DNA from: Polaribacter sp.
Lineage (GTDB): Bacteria > Bacteroidota > Bacteroidia > Flavobacteriales > Flavobacteriaceae
DNA length: 32,847 nucleotides
Direction: 5' to 3'
Assembly (NCBI GenBank): GCA_029248845.1
Contig: JAQWIO010000116.1
Span: forward strand, 1-32,847
Under the pieces are notes generated by a model that ran no database searches, was not told the DNA's origin, and saw nothing but the letters and a program-made list of their open reading frames with translations. This document shows, piece after piece, positions 8,822 to 16,846 of the stretch; within the stretch, counting starts at the first letter, position 1; every line of letters begins with the position of its first letter. The position numbers were made by a program, and so were the translations under genes.

Positions 8822-10132
8822 ATGGCATCATTTAAAATTGAAGGCGGTCATAAATTAAATGGAACAATCACTCCTCAAGGAGCAAAAAATGAAGTCTTAC
8901 AAATAATTTGTGCAGTTTTACTAACTTCAGAAAGAGTTGTAGTTCACAATGTTCCAGATATTATTGATGTTAATAAGTTAATCTTTATTCTTGGAGAATT
9001 GGGTGTAAAAGTCGAAAAATTGCATCGAAACTCTTATGCTTTTCAAGCAGATGAAATTAATTTAGAATATTTAGAATCAACAAGTTTTAAAAAAGATGGA
9101 AGCTCCTTACGAGGTTCAATTATGATTGTTGGTCCATTATTGGCAAGATTTGGTAAAGGATATATTCCTCGACCTGGAGGAGATAAGATTGGTCGTAGAA
9201 GATTAGATACCCATTTTGAAGGTTTTATTAGATTGGGTGCAAAATTTAGGTATAATAAGGAAGAGCACTTTTATGGTGTTGAAGCTGAAGAATTACAGGG
9301 TGTAGAAATGTTATTAGATGAAGCCTCTGTTACTGGAACTGCCAATATTTTAATGGCATCTGTTTTAGCAAAAGGAACTACAAAAATATACAATGCAGCC
9401 TGCGAACCTTACATTCAACAATTGTCTAAAATGTTAAATTCTATGGGTGCAAAAATTTCTGGGGTAGGTTCTAATTTATTAGTTATTGAAGGTGTTGAAT
9501 CCCTGGGTGCTACTGAACACAGAGTCTTACCAGATATGATTGAAATTGGTTCTTGGATAGGTGTTGCAGTGATGACCCGATCGGAGTTAACTATAAAAAA
9601 TGTAAGCTGGGAAAATCTAGGGCAAATTCCAAGTGTCTTTAAAAAATTAGGAATTAAATTAGAGAAAAAAGGAGATGACATCTACATTCCTAAACAAGAA
9701 TCTTACGAAATACAAAATTATATAGATGGTTCGGTTTTAACTGTTTCAGACGCTCCTTGGCCAGGCTTTACACCAGACTTATTAAGTATAGTTTTAGTCA
9801 TTGCAACTCAAGCCAAAGGGACAGTTTTAATTCATCAAAAAATGTTTGAAAGTCGTTTGTTTTTTGTGGATAAGTTAATTGATATGGGTGCGAAAGTAAT
9901 TTTATGTGACCCACATAGAGCAACTGTAATTGGTCAGAATTTTAAAAGTTCGTTAAAAGCTACAAAGATGACTTCACCAGATATAAGAGCGGGAATTTCT
10001 TTATTAATTGCTGCATTATCTGCGAATGGAACGAGTATTATTAACAACATCGAACAAATAGATAGAGGTTATGAAAATATCGAAGCTCGTTTAAAATCTA
10101 TTGGTGCTAAAATTGAAAGAATAGAAGATTAA
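8822..10132 (+). CDS. murA: UDP-N-acetylglucosamine 1-carboxyvinyltransferase
   Basis: EPSP-synthase-fold repeats, GAKN motif (PQGAKNEVLQ), loop RPGGDKIGRRRLDTH, C-terminal DIRAGISLLIAALSANGTS...IDRGYENIEARL. Confidence 0.95.
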   Translation: MASFKIEGGHKLNGTITPQGAKNEVLQIICAVLLTSERVVVHNVPDIIDVNKLIFILGELGVKVEKLHRNSYAFQADEINLEYLESTSFKKDGSSLRGSIMIVGPLLARFGKGYIPRPGGDKIGRRRLDTHFEGFIRLGAKFRYNKEEHFYGVEAEELQGVEMLLDEASVTGTANILMASVLAKGTTKIYNAACEPYIQQLSKMLNSMGAKISGVGSNLLVIEGVESLGATEHRVLPDMIEIGSWIGVAVMTRSELTIKNVSWENLGQIPSVFKKLGIKLEKKGDDIYIPKQESYEIQNYIDGSVLTVSDAPWPGFTPDLLSIVLVIATQAKGTVLIHQKMFESRLFFVDKLIDMGAKVILCDPHRATVIGQNFKSSLKATKMTSPDIRAGISLLIAALSANGTSIINNIEQIDRGYENIEARLKSIGAKIERIED

Positions 10133-10156
10133 GAATTTATAACAATGTAAAAATAC

Positions 10157-10187
10157 AAAATAGTGTCAGTTTGACACTATTTTTTTG
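10157..10187 (+). terminator. Intrinsic terminator downstream of murA (also a perfect inverted repeat)
   Basis: AAAATAGTGTCA-GTT-TGACACTATTTTTTT: 12 bp perfect arms and a T tract. Confidence 0.75.
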
Positions 10188-10188
10188 A

Positions 10189-10204
10189 TGGCAACATTTT
10201 TGCG
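10189..10204 (+). promoter_or_regulatory. Candidate sigma-54-type (-24/-12) promoter for grpE-dnaJ
   Basis: TGGCAACATTTTTGCG: GG (10190-10191) and GC (10202-10203) separated by exactly 10 nt, 35 bp upstream of the grpE ATG. Confidence 0.45.
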
Positions 10205-10238
10205 TATAAATAATGTATAATTTAATGATTGTAAACGA

Positions 10239-10787
10239 ATGAGTAAGAAAGAAGATTTAAAAGAAAAAGAAACTACTTCAGTAGATGAAGTCAGTCAAAC
10301 ACAAGATGATCAAGAGATTGTAGAAGAAAATATCAAAGAAGAGCCAACTCCTGAAGAGTTAATCAAAGTTGAAAAGGATAAGTTTTTACGTCTTTTTGCA
10401 GAGTTTGAGAATTATAAAAAAAGAACAACTAGAGAACGTATTGAACTTTTTAAGACGGCAGGACAAGAAGTAATGACATCTTTACTGCCAGTTGTAGATG
10501 ATTTTGAACGTGCTTTGTCACATATCGATGATGACAAAGAAGCAGAAGAATTAAGAAAGGGAGTTTTGCTAATTTATCAAAAATTTTACAAGACTTTAGA
10601 GCAAAAAGGGCTGTCAAAAATAGAAACCAATTCAGGAGATACCTTTGATGCAGAAATTCATGAAGCAATTACACAAATTCCAGCTCCAACTGATGATTTA
10701 AAAGGAAAAGTAATTGATTGTATTGAAAAAGGATACAAGCTAGGTGATAAAATTATACGTTATCCAAAAGTGGTAATAGGACAGTAA
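10239..10787 (+). CDS. grpE: Nucleotide exchange factor GrpE
   Basis: RLFAEFENYKKRTTRER..., LLPVVDDFERAL, C-terminal VIDCIEKGYKLGDKIIRYPKVVIGQ. Confidence 0.95.
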   Translation: MSKKEDLKEKETTSVDEVSQTQDDQEIVEENIKEEPTPEELIKVEKDKFLRLFAEFENYKKRTTRERIELFKTAGQEVMTSLLPVVDDFERALSHIDDDKEAEELRKGVLLIYQKFYKTLEQKGLSKIETNSGDTFDAEIHEAITQIPAPTDDLKGKVIDCIEKGYKLGDKIIRYPKVVIGQ

Positions 10788-10833
10788 ATAAACATACAGT
10801 AGTTGAAAAAACTGATAACTGAGATCAAAAAAC

Positions 10834-11958
10834 ATGGCAAAACAAGATTTTTACGAAGTATTAAACATTTCTAAATCGGCATCACAAGCAGAAATAAAAA
10901 AAGGCTATAGAAAAATGGCTATTAAATATCACCCAGATAAAAATCCTGGTGATAAAACTGCGGAAGAAAATTTTAAAAAAGCAGCTGAGGCTTATGAAAT
11001 TTTAAGTGACGAGAATAAAAAAGCAAGATATGATCAATATGGTCATCAAGCCTTCGATGGACCTCAGGGCGGTGGCGGTTTTGGTGGTGGCGGAATGAAT
11101 ATGGATGATATATTCAGTCAATTTGGAGATATTTTTGGAGGTGGTGGCTTCGGAGGTTTTGGCGGTGGCGGTGGTCAACGACAAGCTCGTGTAAAAGGGA
11201 GCAATTTGCGTATTCGTGTAAAACTTACTTTAGAAGAAATTGCTAGAGGAGTAGAAAAGAAAGTAAAAGTTCGAAGAAAAGTTCAAGCAGACGGAGTGAC
11301 TTATAAAACATGTCCTACTTGTAATGGTTCTGGCCAGCAAATGAGAATAACCAACACTATTTTAGGAAGAATGCAAACTGCTTCAACTTGTTCTACTTGT
11401 ATGGGGTCAGGAGAAATAATTCACAACAAACCTAATGGCTCAGACTCACAAGGTTTGATTGTAACAGAAGAAACTGTTACGATCAATATACCTGAAGGAG
11501 TTACAGAAGGAGTTCAATTAAAAGTAGGTGGAAAAGGAAACGATGCTCCAGGGAAAAAATCAATTTCTGGAGATTTATTAGTTTTAATTGAAGAAATCCC
11601 TCATGAAACTTTAAAAAGAGAAGGGAACAACATTCATTATGATCTTTATGTTAATTTTTCAGAAGCTGTTTTAGGAACAAGTAAAGAAGTTAATACGGTT
11701 ACTGGTAAAGTTAAAATTAAAATTGATTCTGGAACTCAATCTGGTAAAATATTAAGATTAAAAGGGAAAGGTTTGCCAAGCATAGAAAGTTATGGAACAG
11801 GGGATTTCTTAATTCATATAAATGTATGGACACCAAAGGAGTTAAATAAAGAGCAAAGAAGGTTTTTTGAAAAGATGTCTGACGATGAAAATTTTACTCC
11901 AAGTCCAAATAAGTCGGATAAATCATTTTTTGAAAAAGTAAAAGACATGTTTTCTTAA
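10834..11958 (+). CDS. dnaJ: Molecular chaperone DnaJ
   Basis: J domain with HPD (KYHPDKNPGD), Gly/Phe-rich linker, two CXXCXGXG motifs, C-terminal substrate-binding domains. Confidence 0.95.
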   Translation: MAKQDFYEVLNISKSASQAEIKKGYRKMAIKYHPDKNPGDKTAEENFKKAAEAYEILSDENKKARYDQYGHQAFDGPQGGGGFGGGGMNMDDIFSQFGDIFGGGGFGGFGGGGGQRQARVKGSNLRIRVKLTLEEIARGVEKKVKVRRKVQADGVTYKTCPTCNGSGQQMRITNTILGRMQTASTCSTCMGSGEIIHNKPNGSDSQGLIVTEETVTINIPEGVTEGVQLKVGGKGNDAPGKKSISGDLLVLIEEIPHETLKREGNNIHYDLYVNFSEAVLGTSKEVNTVTGKVKIKIDSGTQSGKILRLKGKGLPSIESYGTGDFLIHINVWTPKELNKEQRRFFEKMSDDENFTPSPNKSDKSFFEKVKDMFS

Positions 11959-12042
11959 ACATATGTAAATATTATATAGTTGAATACCTCTTTTTCATGA
12001 AAAATATTTTTAACAAAGGTAGTATTAAGCTATATTTACACC

Positions 12043-12114
12043 GTTGTTAAACAATTAACAACATTTCTTTTTCATAGCAATTTTTTTCCCACTCAAAGTT
12101 TGAGTGGGTTTTTT
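12043..12114 (+). ncRNA. Candidate small RNA, copy A of a tandem pair
   Basis: -7-like TATATTTA (12031-12038); 5' hairpin GTTGTTAA-ACAA-TTAACAAC (12043-12062); 22-nt block TTTCTTTTTCATAGCAATTTTT (12064-12085) identical to copy B; terminator CCCACTCAAAGTTTGAGTGGG + T6 (12088-12114). Confidence 0.65.
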
Positions 12115-12535
12115 CTTTACAAATATTGAAACAACAACAAAATACAAGATCTCTCTATCTTAAATATATTTAATTTTAACAGAAAATAAGTTCATTAGAA
12201 AACTTTATTAATCAAGTTAAAATTCGAGATACTTTGTTTTTTAAATATCAATTTTAGAACTATTTATTCAATTTTAAAAAAAAAGCTATATACGCAAATA
12301 AAATTTACAATTAATTAAGGTACTTAGTCATTTTATCAGTTAATTGATGGCAGGATATTAGCTTATTTTTTTAATAAAACTTTGTAGTTTTTTATTAGTC
12401 ATAATTTTTTATGATAAAACCCTTAAATTATTTGAATAAAATTAAAAAAACAACAATTTTATAACATTATAAGAAAAAAAAATAATTAGGTGTTTTTTTT
12501 ACACGAAAATACTTGGTTAGTATTAAATTCTATTA

Positions 12536-12543
12536 TATATTTG
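12536..12543 (+). promoter_or_regulatory. Bacteroidetes-type promoter for sRNA copy B
   Basis: TATATTTG (TAnnTTTG -7 consensus) with TTG at 12513-12515 (20-nt spacer); predicted start coincides with the first base of the copy B hairpin. Confidence 0.6.
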
Positions 12544-12547
12544 TATA

Positions 12548-12618
12548 GTTATTAAGAAATTAATAAGTTTTTCTTTTTCATAGCAATTTTTCGCACTCAT
12601 ATTTTGAGTGGGTTTTTT
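12548..12618 (+). ncRNA. Candidate small RNA, copy B of a tandem pair
   Basis: 5' hairpin GTTATTAA-GAAA-TTAATAAG (12548-12567); block TTTCTTTTTCATAGCAATTTTT (12570-12591); terminator CGCACTCA-TATT-TTGAGTGGG then T-run. Confidence 0.7.
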
Positions 12619-12649
12619 TATGAATAATGAATGATTTAAAAACAGTATA

Positions 12650-12952
12650 GAAATTGCGAATTTACCTTATCGTCACGCTATTCGTGAAGGAAAGTCCGAA
12701 CACCAAAGAGTATCATAGCGGATAACATCCGTCCAACGTAAGTTGAGGACAAGTGCAACAGAAAGAATGTACAGTTAGGCTGTAGTGAAACCAGGTAAAC
12801 TCTATGAGGTGCAATGCCATGTAAATTAGAGCTTGAGAGCTTCTCGCTCGATTCTAAAGGGTAGGCAGATAGATTCTAAAAGTAATTTTAGAACTAGATA
12901 AATGATAAGGACCTTTTAAGGAACAGAATTCGGCTTATTAATTCGCATTTTC
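12650..12952 (+). ncRNA. rnpB: RNase P RNA (bacterial class A)
   Basis: GTGAAGGAAAGTCCGAACACC, CAACAGAAAGAA, GTGAAACCAGGTAAACTCTATGAGGTGCAATGCCA, AAGGGTAGGCAGATAGA, GAACAGAATTCGGCTTAT; ends pair to form P1. Boundaries approximate. Confidence 0.95.
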
Positions 12953-13180
12953 TATACTGTTTTTAAATTAAAAATTACGAAATCTCTATTTTAATCAATT
13001 AAATTTTAAAGAATATAAAAACATTTTCTTCTTATACGTTTATAAGAGTTATCTATGTATTTGTCTTTTAAAATTGAGATAAAAAATGTAATTTTGAGGG
13101 CGTTAAATAAAACAAAAAAACTTTTAACTTCTGACATAAAATTAATTTATAATTCAGACCCAAATCAAAGATTTTTTTTC

Positions 13181-15958
13181 ATGAATATTTATAAAGATTA
13201 CCTTAAGCAAATAAAAGAACGAAAACTTCTAGGTCTTCATCCACAACCAATTGATGATTCAATATTATTAATTAAAATCATTGAGCAAATTAAAGATTTA
13301 GAAAACGAATATAGAGAAGATTCTCTCAACTTTTTTATCTACAATGTTTTGCCAGGAACAACAAGTGCTGCTGTTGTAAAGGCTGATTTTTTAAAAGAAA
13401 TTATCTTAGGAGATTCTTTCGTAAAAGAAATATCATCTTCTTTTGCTTTTGAGCAATTATCTCATATGAAAGGTGGCCCTTCAGTAGCTGTTTTATTAGA
13501 TCTAGCTTTGGGGTCTAATTTATCTATTGCAAGAGAAGCTGCAAATGTTTTAAAAACTCAGGTTTTTCTATATGAAGCCGATACAACTCGTTTGGAAAAA
13601 GCATTTAATAATGGGAATGTAATTGCGAAGGAGATCATAGAGAGTTACGCCAAAGCTGAGTTTTTTACAAAACTTCCTGAAATTCCTGAAGAAATCAAGA
13701 TTGTTACTTTTGTTGCAGGAATAGGAGATATTTCAACAGATTTATTATCACCTGGAGGTGACGCTCATTCTAGATCCGATAGAGAACTTCATGGTCAGTC
13801 TCTATTTGAGCATAACAAAGAGCAACAAAACGAATTGCTAGCTCTCCAAAAACAACATCCAGATAAGCGAGTGATGTTAATTGCAGAGAAAGGTACAATG
13901 GGTGTTGGTTCATCTAGAATGTCAGGTGTAAATAATGTTGCATTGTGGACAGGTATAAAATCAAGTCCTTATGTTCCATTTATTAATATTGCACCAATTA
14001 TTGCTGGTACGAATGGGATTTCTCCGATTTTTTTAACAACCGTTGGTGTAACAGGTGGTATTGGTATTGATCTTAAAAACTGGGTAAAGCAGAAAGATTC
14101 TGATGGTAATATTTTAAGAGATGCTGATGGAGAATACATTTTAAAAGAAAAATATTCTGTTGCTACAGGAACTGTTCTTACTGTCAATACTAAAGATAAA
14201 AAATTGTATAATGGTAATCAGGAATTAGTGGATATTTCTGCATCATTAACACCTCAAAAAAAAGAATTTATAAAAGCTGGAGGTTCGTACGCTATTGTAT
14301 TTGGTAAAAAACTTCAAACATTTGCATCAAAAGTTCTAGGGATTGACGTTATACCTGTCTATGCAACATCAAAAGAAATTTCTATTGAAGGACAGGGACT
14401 TACTGCCGTAGAAAAAATATTTAATAAAAACGCAGTTGGTATCACACCAGGTAAAGTATTACATGCTGGTTCTGATGTTCGTGTTGAGGTAAATATTGTA
14501 GGTTCGCAAGATACAACTGGTCTTATGACCTCTCAAGAATTAGAGATGATGGCTGCAACAGTAATTTCTCCAATTGTTGATGGTGCATACCAATCAGGTT
14601 GTCATACTGCTTCAGTATGGGATGAAAGGTCTAAGGCAAATATACCTAGACTTATGAAGTTTATGAATGACTTTGGTTTAATTACAGCACGTGATCCCAA
14701 AGGAAAATACCATGCAATGACCGATGTTATCCATAAAGTTCTTAATGATATAACTATCGATGACTGGGCAATAATTATTGGAGGAGATTCTCATACAAGA
14801 ATGTCTAAAGGTGTCGCTTTTGGAGCAGATTCTGGAACTGTTGCTTTAGCGTTAGCTACCGGTGAAGCTTCAATGCCAATTCCTCAATCAGTGAAAGTTA
14901 CTTTTAAAGGAGAAATGAAAAATTATATGGATTTCAGAGATGTAGTTCATGCCACCCAATCTCAAATGCTTACTCAGTTTGGAGGAGATAACGTATTCCA
15001 AGGAAGGGTTATTGAGGTTCATATTGGAACTCTTACTGCTGATCAAGCATTTACATTTACAGATTGGACTGCAGAAATGAAAGCTAAAGCTTCCATATGT
15101 ATATCTGAAGATGACACTTTAATCGAGTCTTTAGAGATTGCAAAAGGTAGAATCCAGATTATGATTGACAAAGGAATGGATAATCATAAGCAAGTTCTTC
15201 AAGGGTTAATTGACATCGCAAATAGAAGAATAGCTGAGATTAAATCAGGTGATAAACCTGCTTTAGCCCCAGATGAAAATGCAAATTACTTTGCTGAGGT
15301 TGTGATTGATCTAGACCAAATAGGAGAACCAATGATTGCCGATCCGGATGTAAATAACGAGGATGTTTCTAAACGTTATACACACGATACAATTAGACCA
15401 TTGTCTTACTATGGTGGAACTAAAAAAGTAGATTTAGGATTCATTGGATCTTGTATGGTTCATAAAGGAGATATGAAAATTTTGGCTCAAATGCTAAAGA
15501 ATATTGAATCTCAGACAGGTAAGGTTGAATTTAAAGCACCCTTAGTCGTTGCACCTCCAACGTATAATATTGTTGACGAATTAAAAGATGAAGGGGATTG
15601 GGAAGTTTTAGTGAAGTATTCAGGTTTTGAATTTGATGATAGTGCCCCAAAAGGTTTGGCTCGAACAAAATACGAAAACATGTTGTATCTAGAACGTCCA
15701 GGATGTAACCTATGTATGGGGAATCAAGAAAAGGCTGAACCAGGTGATACTGTAATGGCTACTTCTACACGTCTTTTTCAAGGAAGAGTTGTTAAAGATT
15801 CTAGTGAGAAAAAGGGAGAATCTTTATTATCATCTACACCAGTAGTTGTATTGTCTACAATTTTAGGTAGAACACCTACTATGAATGAATATGAAGCAGC
15901 TGTTGATGGTATTGTATTAACAAAATTTAAGCCTTCTTTGAAGCAATTAGTTAGATAA
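13181..15958 (+). CDS. acnB: Bifunctional aconitate hydratase 2 / 2-methylisocitrate dehydratase (AcnB)
   Basis: MNIYKDYLKQIKERKLLGLHPQPIDD (start re-assigned to ATG 13181 from the track's 13055), GGDSHTRMSKGVAFGADSGTVALALATGE, GSCMVHKGDM, RPGCNLCMGNQEKAEPGDTVMATSTRLFQGR. Confidence 0.95.
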   Translation: MNIYKDYLKQIKERKLLGLHPQPIDDSILLIKIIEQIKDLENEYREDSLNFFIYNVLPGTTSAAVVKADFLKEIILGDSFVKEISSSFAFEQLSHMKGGPSVAVLLDLALGSNLSIAREAANVLKTQVFLYEADTTRLEKAFNNGNVIAKEIIESYAKAEFFTKLPEIPEEIKIVTFVAGIGDISTDLLSPGGDAHSRSDRELHGQSLFEHNKEQQNELLALQKQHPDKRVMLIAEKGTMGVGSSRMSGVNNVALWTGIKSSPYVPFINIAPIIAGTNGISPIFLTTVGVTGGIGIDLKNWVKQKDSDGNILRDADGEYILKEKYSVATGTVLTVNTKDKKLYNGNQELVDISASLTPQKKEFIKAGGSYAIVFGKKLQTFASKVLGIDVIPVYATSKEISIEGQGLTAVEKIFNKNAVGITPGKVLHAGSDVRVEVNIVGSQDTTGLMTSQELEMMAATVISPIVDGAYQSGCHTASVWDERSKANIPRLMKFMNDFGLITARDPKGKYHAMTDVIHKVLNDITIDDWAIIIGGDSHTRMSKGVAFGADSGTVALALATGEASMPIPQSVKVTFKGEMKNYMDFRDVVHATQSQMLTQFGGDNVFQGRVIEVHIGTLTADQAFTFTDWTAEMKAKASICISEDDTLIESLEIAKGRIQIMIDKGMDNHKQVLQGLIDIANRRIAEIKSGDKPALAPDENANYFAEVVIDLDQIGEPMIADPDVNNEDVSKRYTHDTIRPLSYYGGTKKVDLGFIGSCMVHKGDMKILAQMLKNIESQTGKVEFKAPLVVAPPTYNIVDELKDEGDWEVLVKYSGFEFDDSAPKGLARTKYENMLYLERPGCNLCMGNQEKAEPGDTVMATSTRLFQGRVVKDSSEKKGESLLSSTPVVVLSTILGRTPTMNEYEAAVDGIVLTKFKPSLKQLVR

Positions 15959-15983
15959 TAAAAATAAAAACTTTATTTATTAC

Positions 15984-16016
15984 AAAAACCTAAGCTTTAA
16001 ACTTGGGTTTTTTTTA
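15984..16016 (+). terminator. Intrinsic terminator downstream of acnB
   Basis: AAAAACCTAAG-CTTTAAA-CTTGGGTTTTTTTT hairpin and T tract. Confidence 0.75.
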
Positions 16017-16113
16017 TTGTTTTTAGTTGAAGGTTAATTTTATAAACATATTTTTAAGTAAGAGGTATAGATACTACCAATACAAATAAAATTTTCGAAG
16101 CTATTATATAATT

Positions 16114-16818
16114 ATGAATTCAGAAAAATTTAATCAATTTTTAAATCAGCTATCAAAAAAGGGTTTGCCGGTAATTGATGTTAATATTTCAATGAATAAA
16201 TATATTAAAATAGATCTTTCTGTAAAAAATAAAGAAGAATTTGATTTTGATATTTCATCCTCTAGAGAATGGGAGAACTATCTTCATTCATATCTAAATA
16301 GAGGTAATTCTGAAGTAGCTTTTGGAGGTTATCTAGAACAAAGAAATATATATGATAGGAGTGATTATTTTAAAAACTTGAAAGAAGATGATAGAAGAAA
16401 TATTCATTTAGGAATTGATCTATGGTGCAAGCAAGACACCAAAGTACTAGCAGTATTAGATGGCGAAATTCATAGTTTTAGAGATAATAATAACTATGGA
16501 AATTATGGACCAACTGTAATATTAAAGCATAAAATTGATGGACAAAAATTTTATACGTTATATGGTCATTTATCTTTATCATCTATTACAAAACTTACGG
16601 AAGGTAGTAAAATTTTAAAAGGAACTACCATAGGTTTTATAGGGGATTCTTCAGTAAATGGTGACTATTCTCCTCATTTACATTTTCAAATTATTAGAGA
16701 TATAGAAAACTATTTTGGAGATTATCCTGGTGTAGCTTCTAAAAAAAATATTCAATTTTATAAAAATAATTGCCCGGATCCGAATCTTTTATTAAAGTTA
16801 AACACCCTCAACAACTAA
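16114..16818 (+). CDS. M23-family (LytM-type) metallopeptidase without an obvious signal peptide
   Basis: HLGIDLWCKQDTKVLAVLDGEIHSF...GPTVILKHKIDGQKFYTLYGHLSL...HLHFQII: M23 HxxxD and HxH motifs. Confidence 0.88.
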   Translation: MNSEKFNQFLNQLSKKGLPVIDVNISMNKYIKIDLSVKNKEEFDFDISSSREWENYLHSYLNRGNSEVAFGGYLEQRNIYDRSDYFKNLKEDDRRNIHLGIDLWCKQDTKVLAVLDGEIHSFRDNNNYGNYGPTVILKHKIDGQKFYTLYGHLSLSSITKLTEGSKILKGTTIGFIGDSSVNGDYSPHLHFQIIRDIENYFGDYPGVASKKNIQFYKNNCPDPNLLLKLNTLNN

Positions 16819-16828
16819 ATGAGTTGTT
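16810..16828. terminator. Weak hairpin between convergent genes
   Basis: AACAACT-AAATG-AGTTGTT overlapping the M23 stop region. Confidence 0.35.
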
Positions 16829-16846
16829 ATTATTTAAACCCTATAT

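Noticed and set aside
11060-11180. GGT/GGC-rich repeats
   Set aside because: This is the normal Gly/Phe-rich linker of DnaJ, not a DNA repeat element.
11991-12004. 14 bp palindrome TTTTTCATGAAAAA after dnaJ
   Set aside because: Short AT-rich palindrome without a clean T tract; could be a weak dnaJ terminator but not supportable alone.
12370-12416. AATAAAACT-TTGT-AGTTTTTTATT and TCATAA-TTTT-TTATGA hairpins between the two sRNA copies
   Set aside because: Very AT-rich stems expected by chance in this background; no second copy or flanking conserved block to support them.
13055-13180. 42-residue N-terminal extension of AcnB in the ORF track
   Set aside because: AcnB homology begins at MNIYKDYLKQIKERKLLGLHPQ (ATG 13181); the extension is AT-rich leader sequence.
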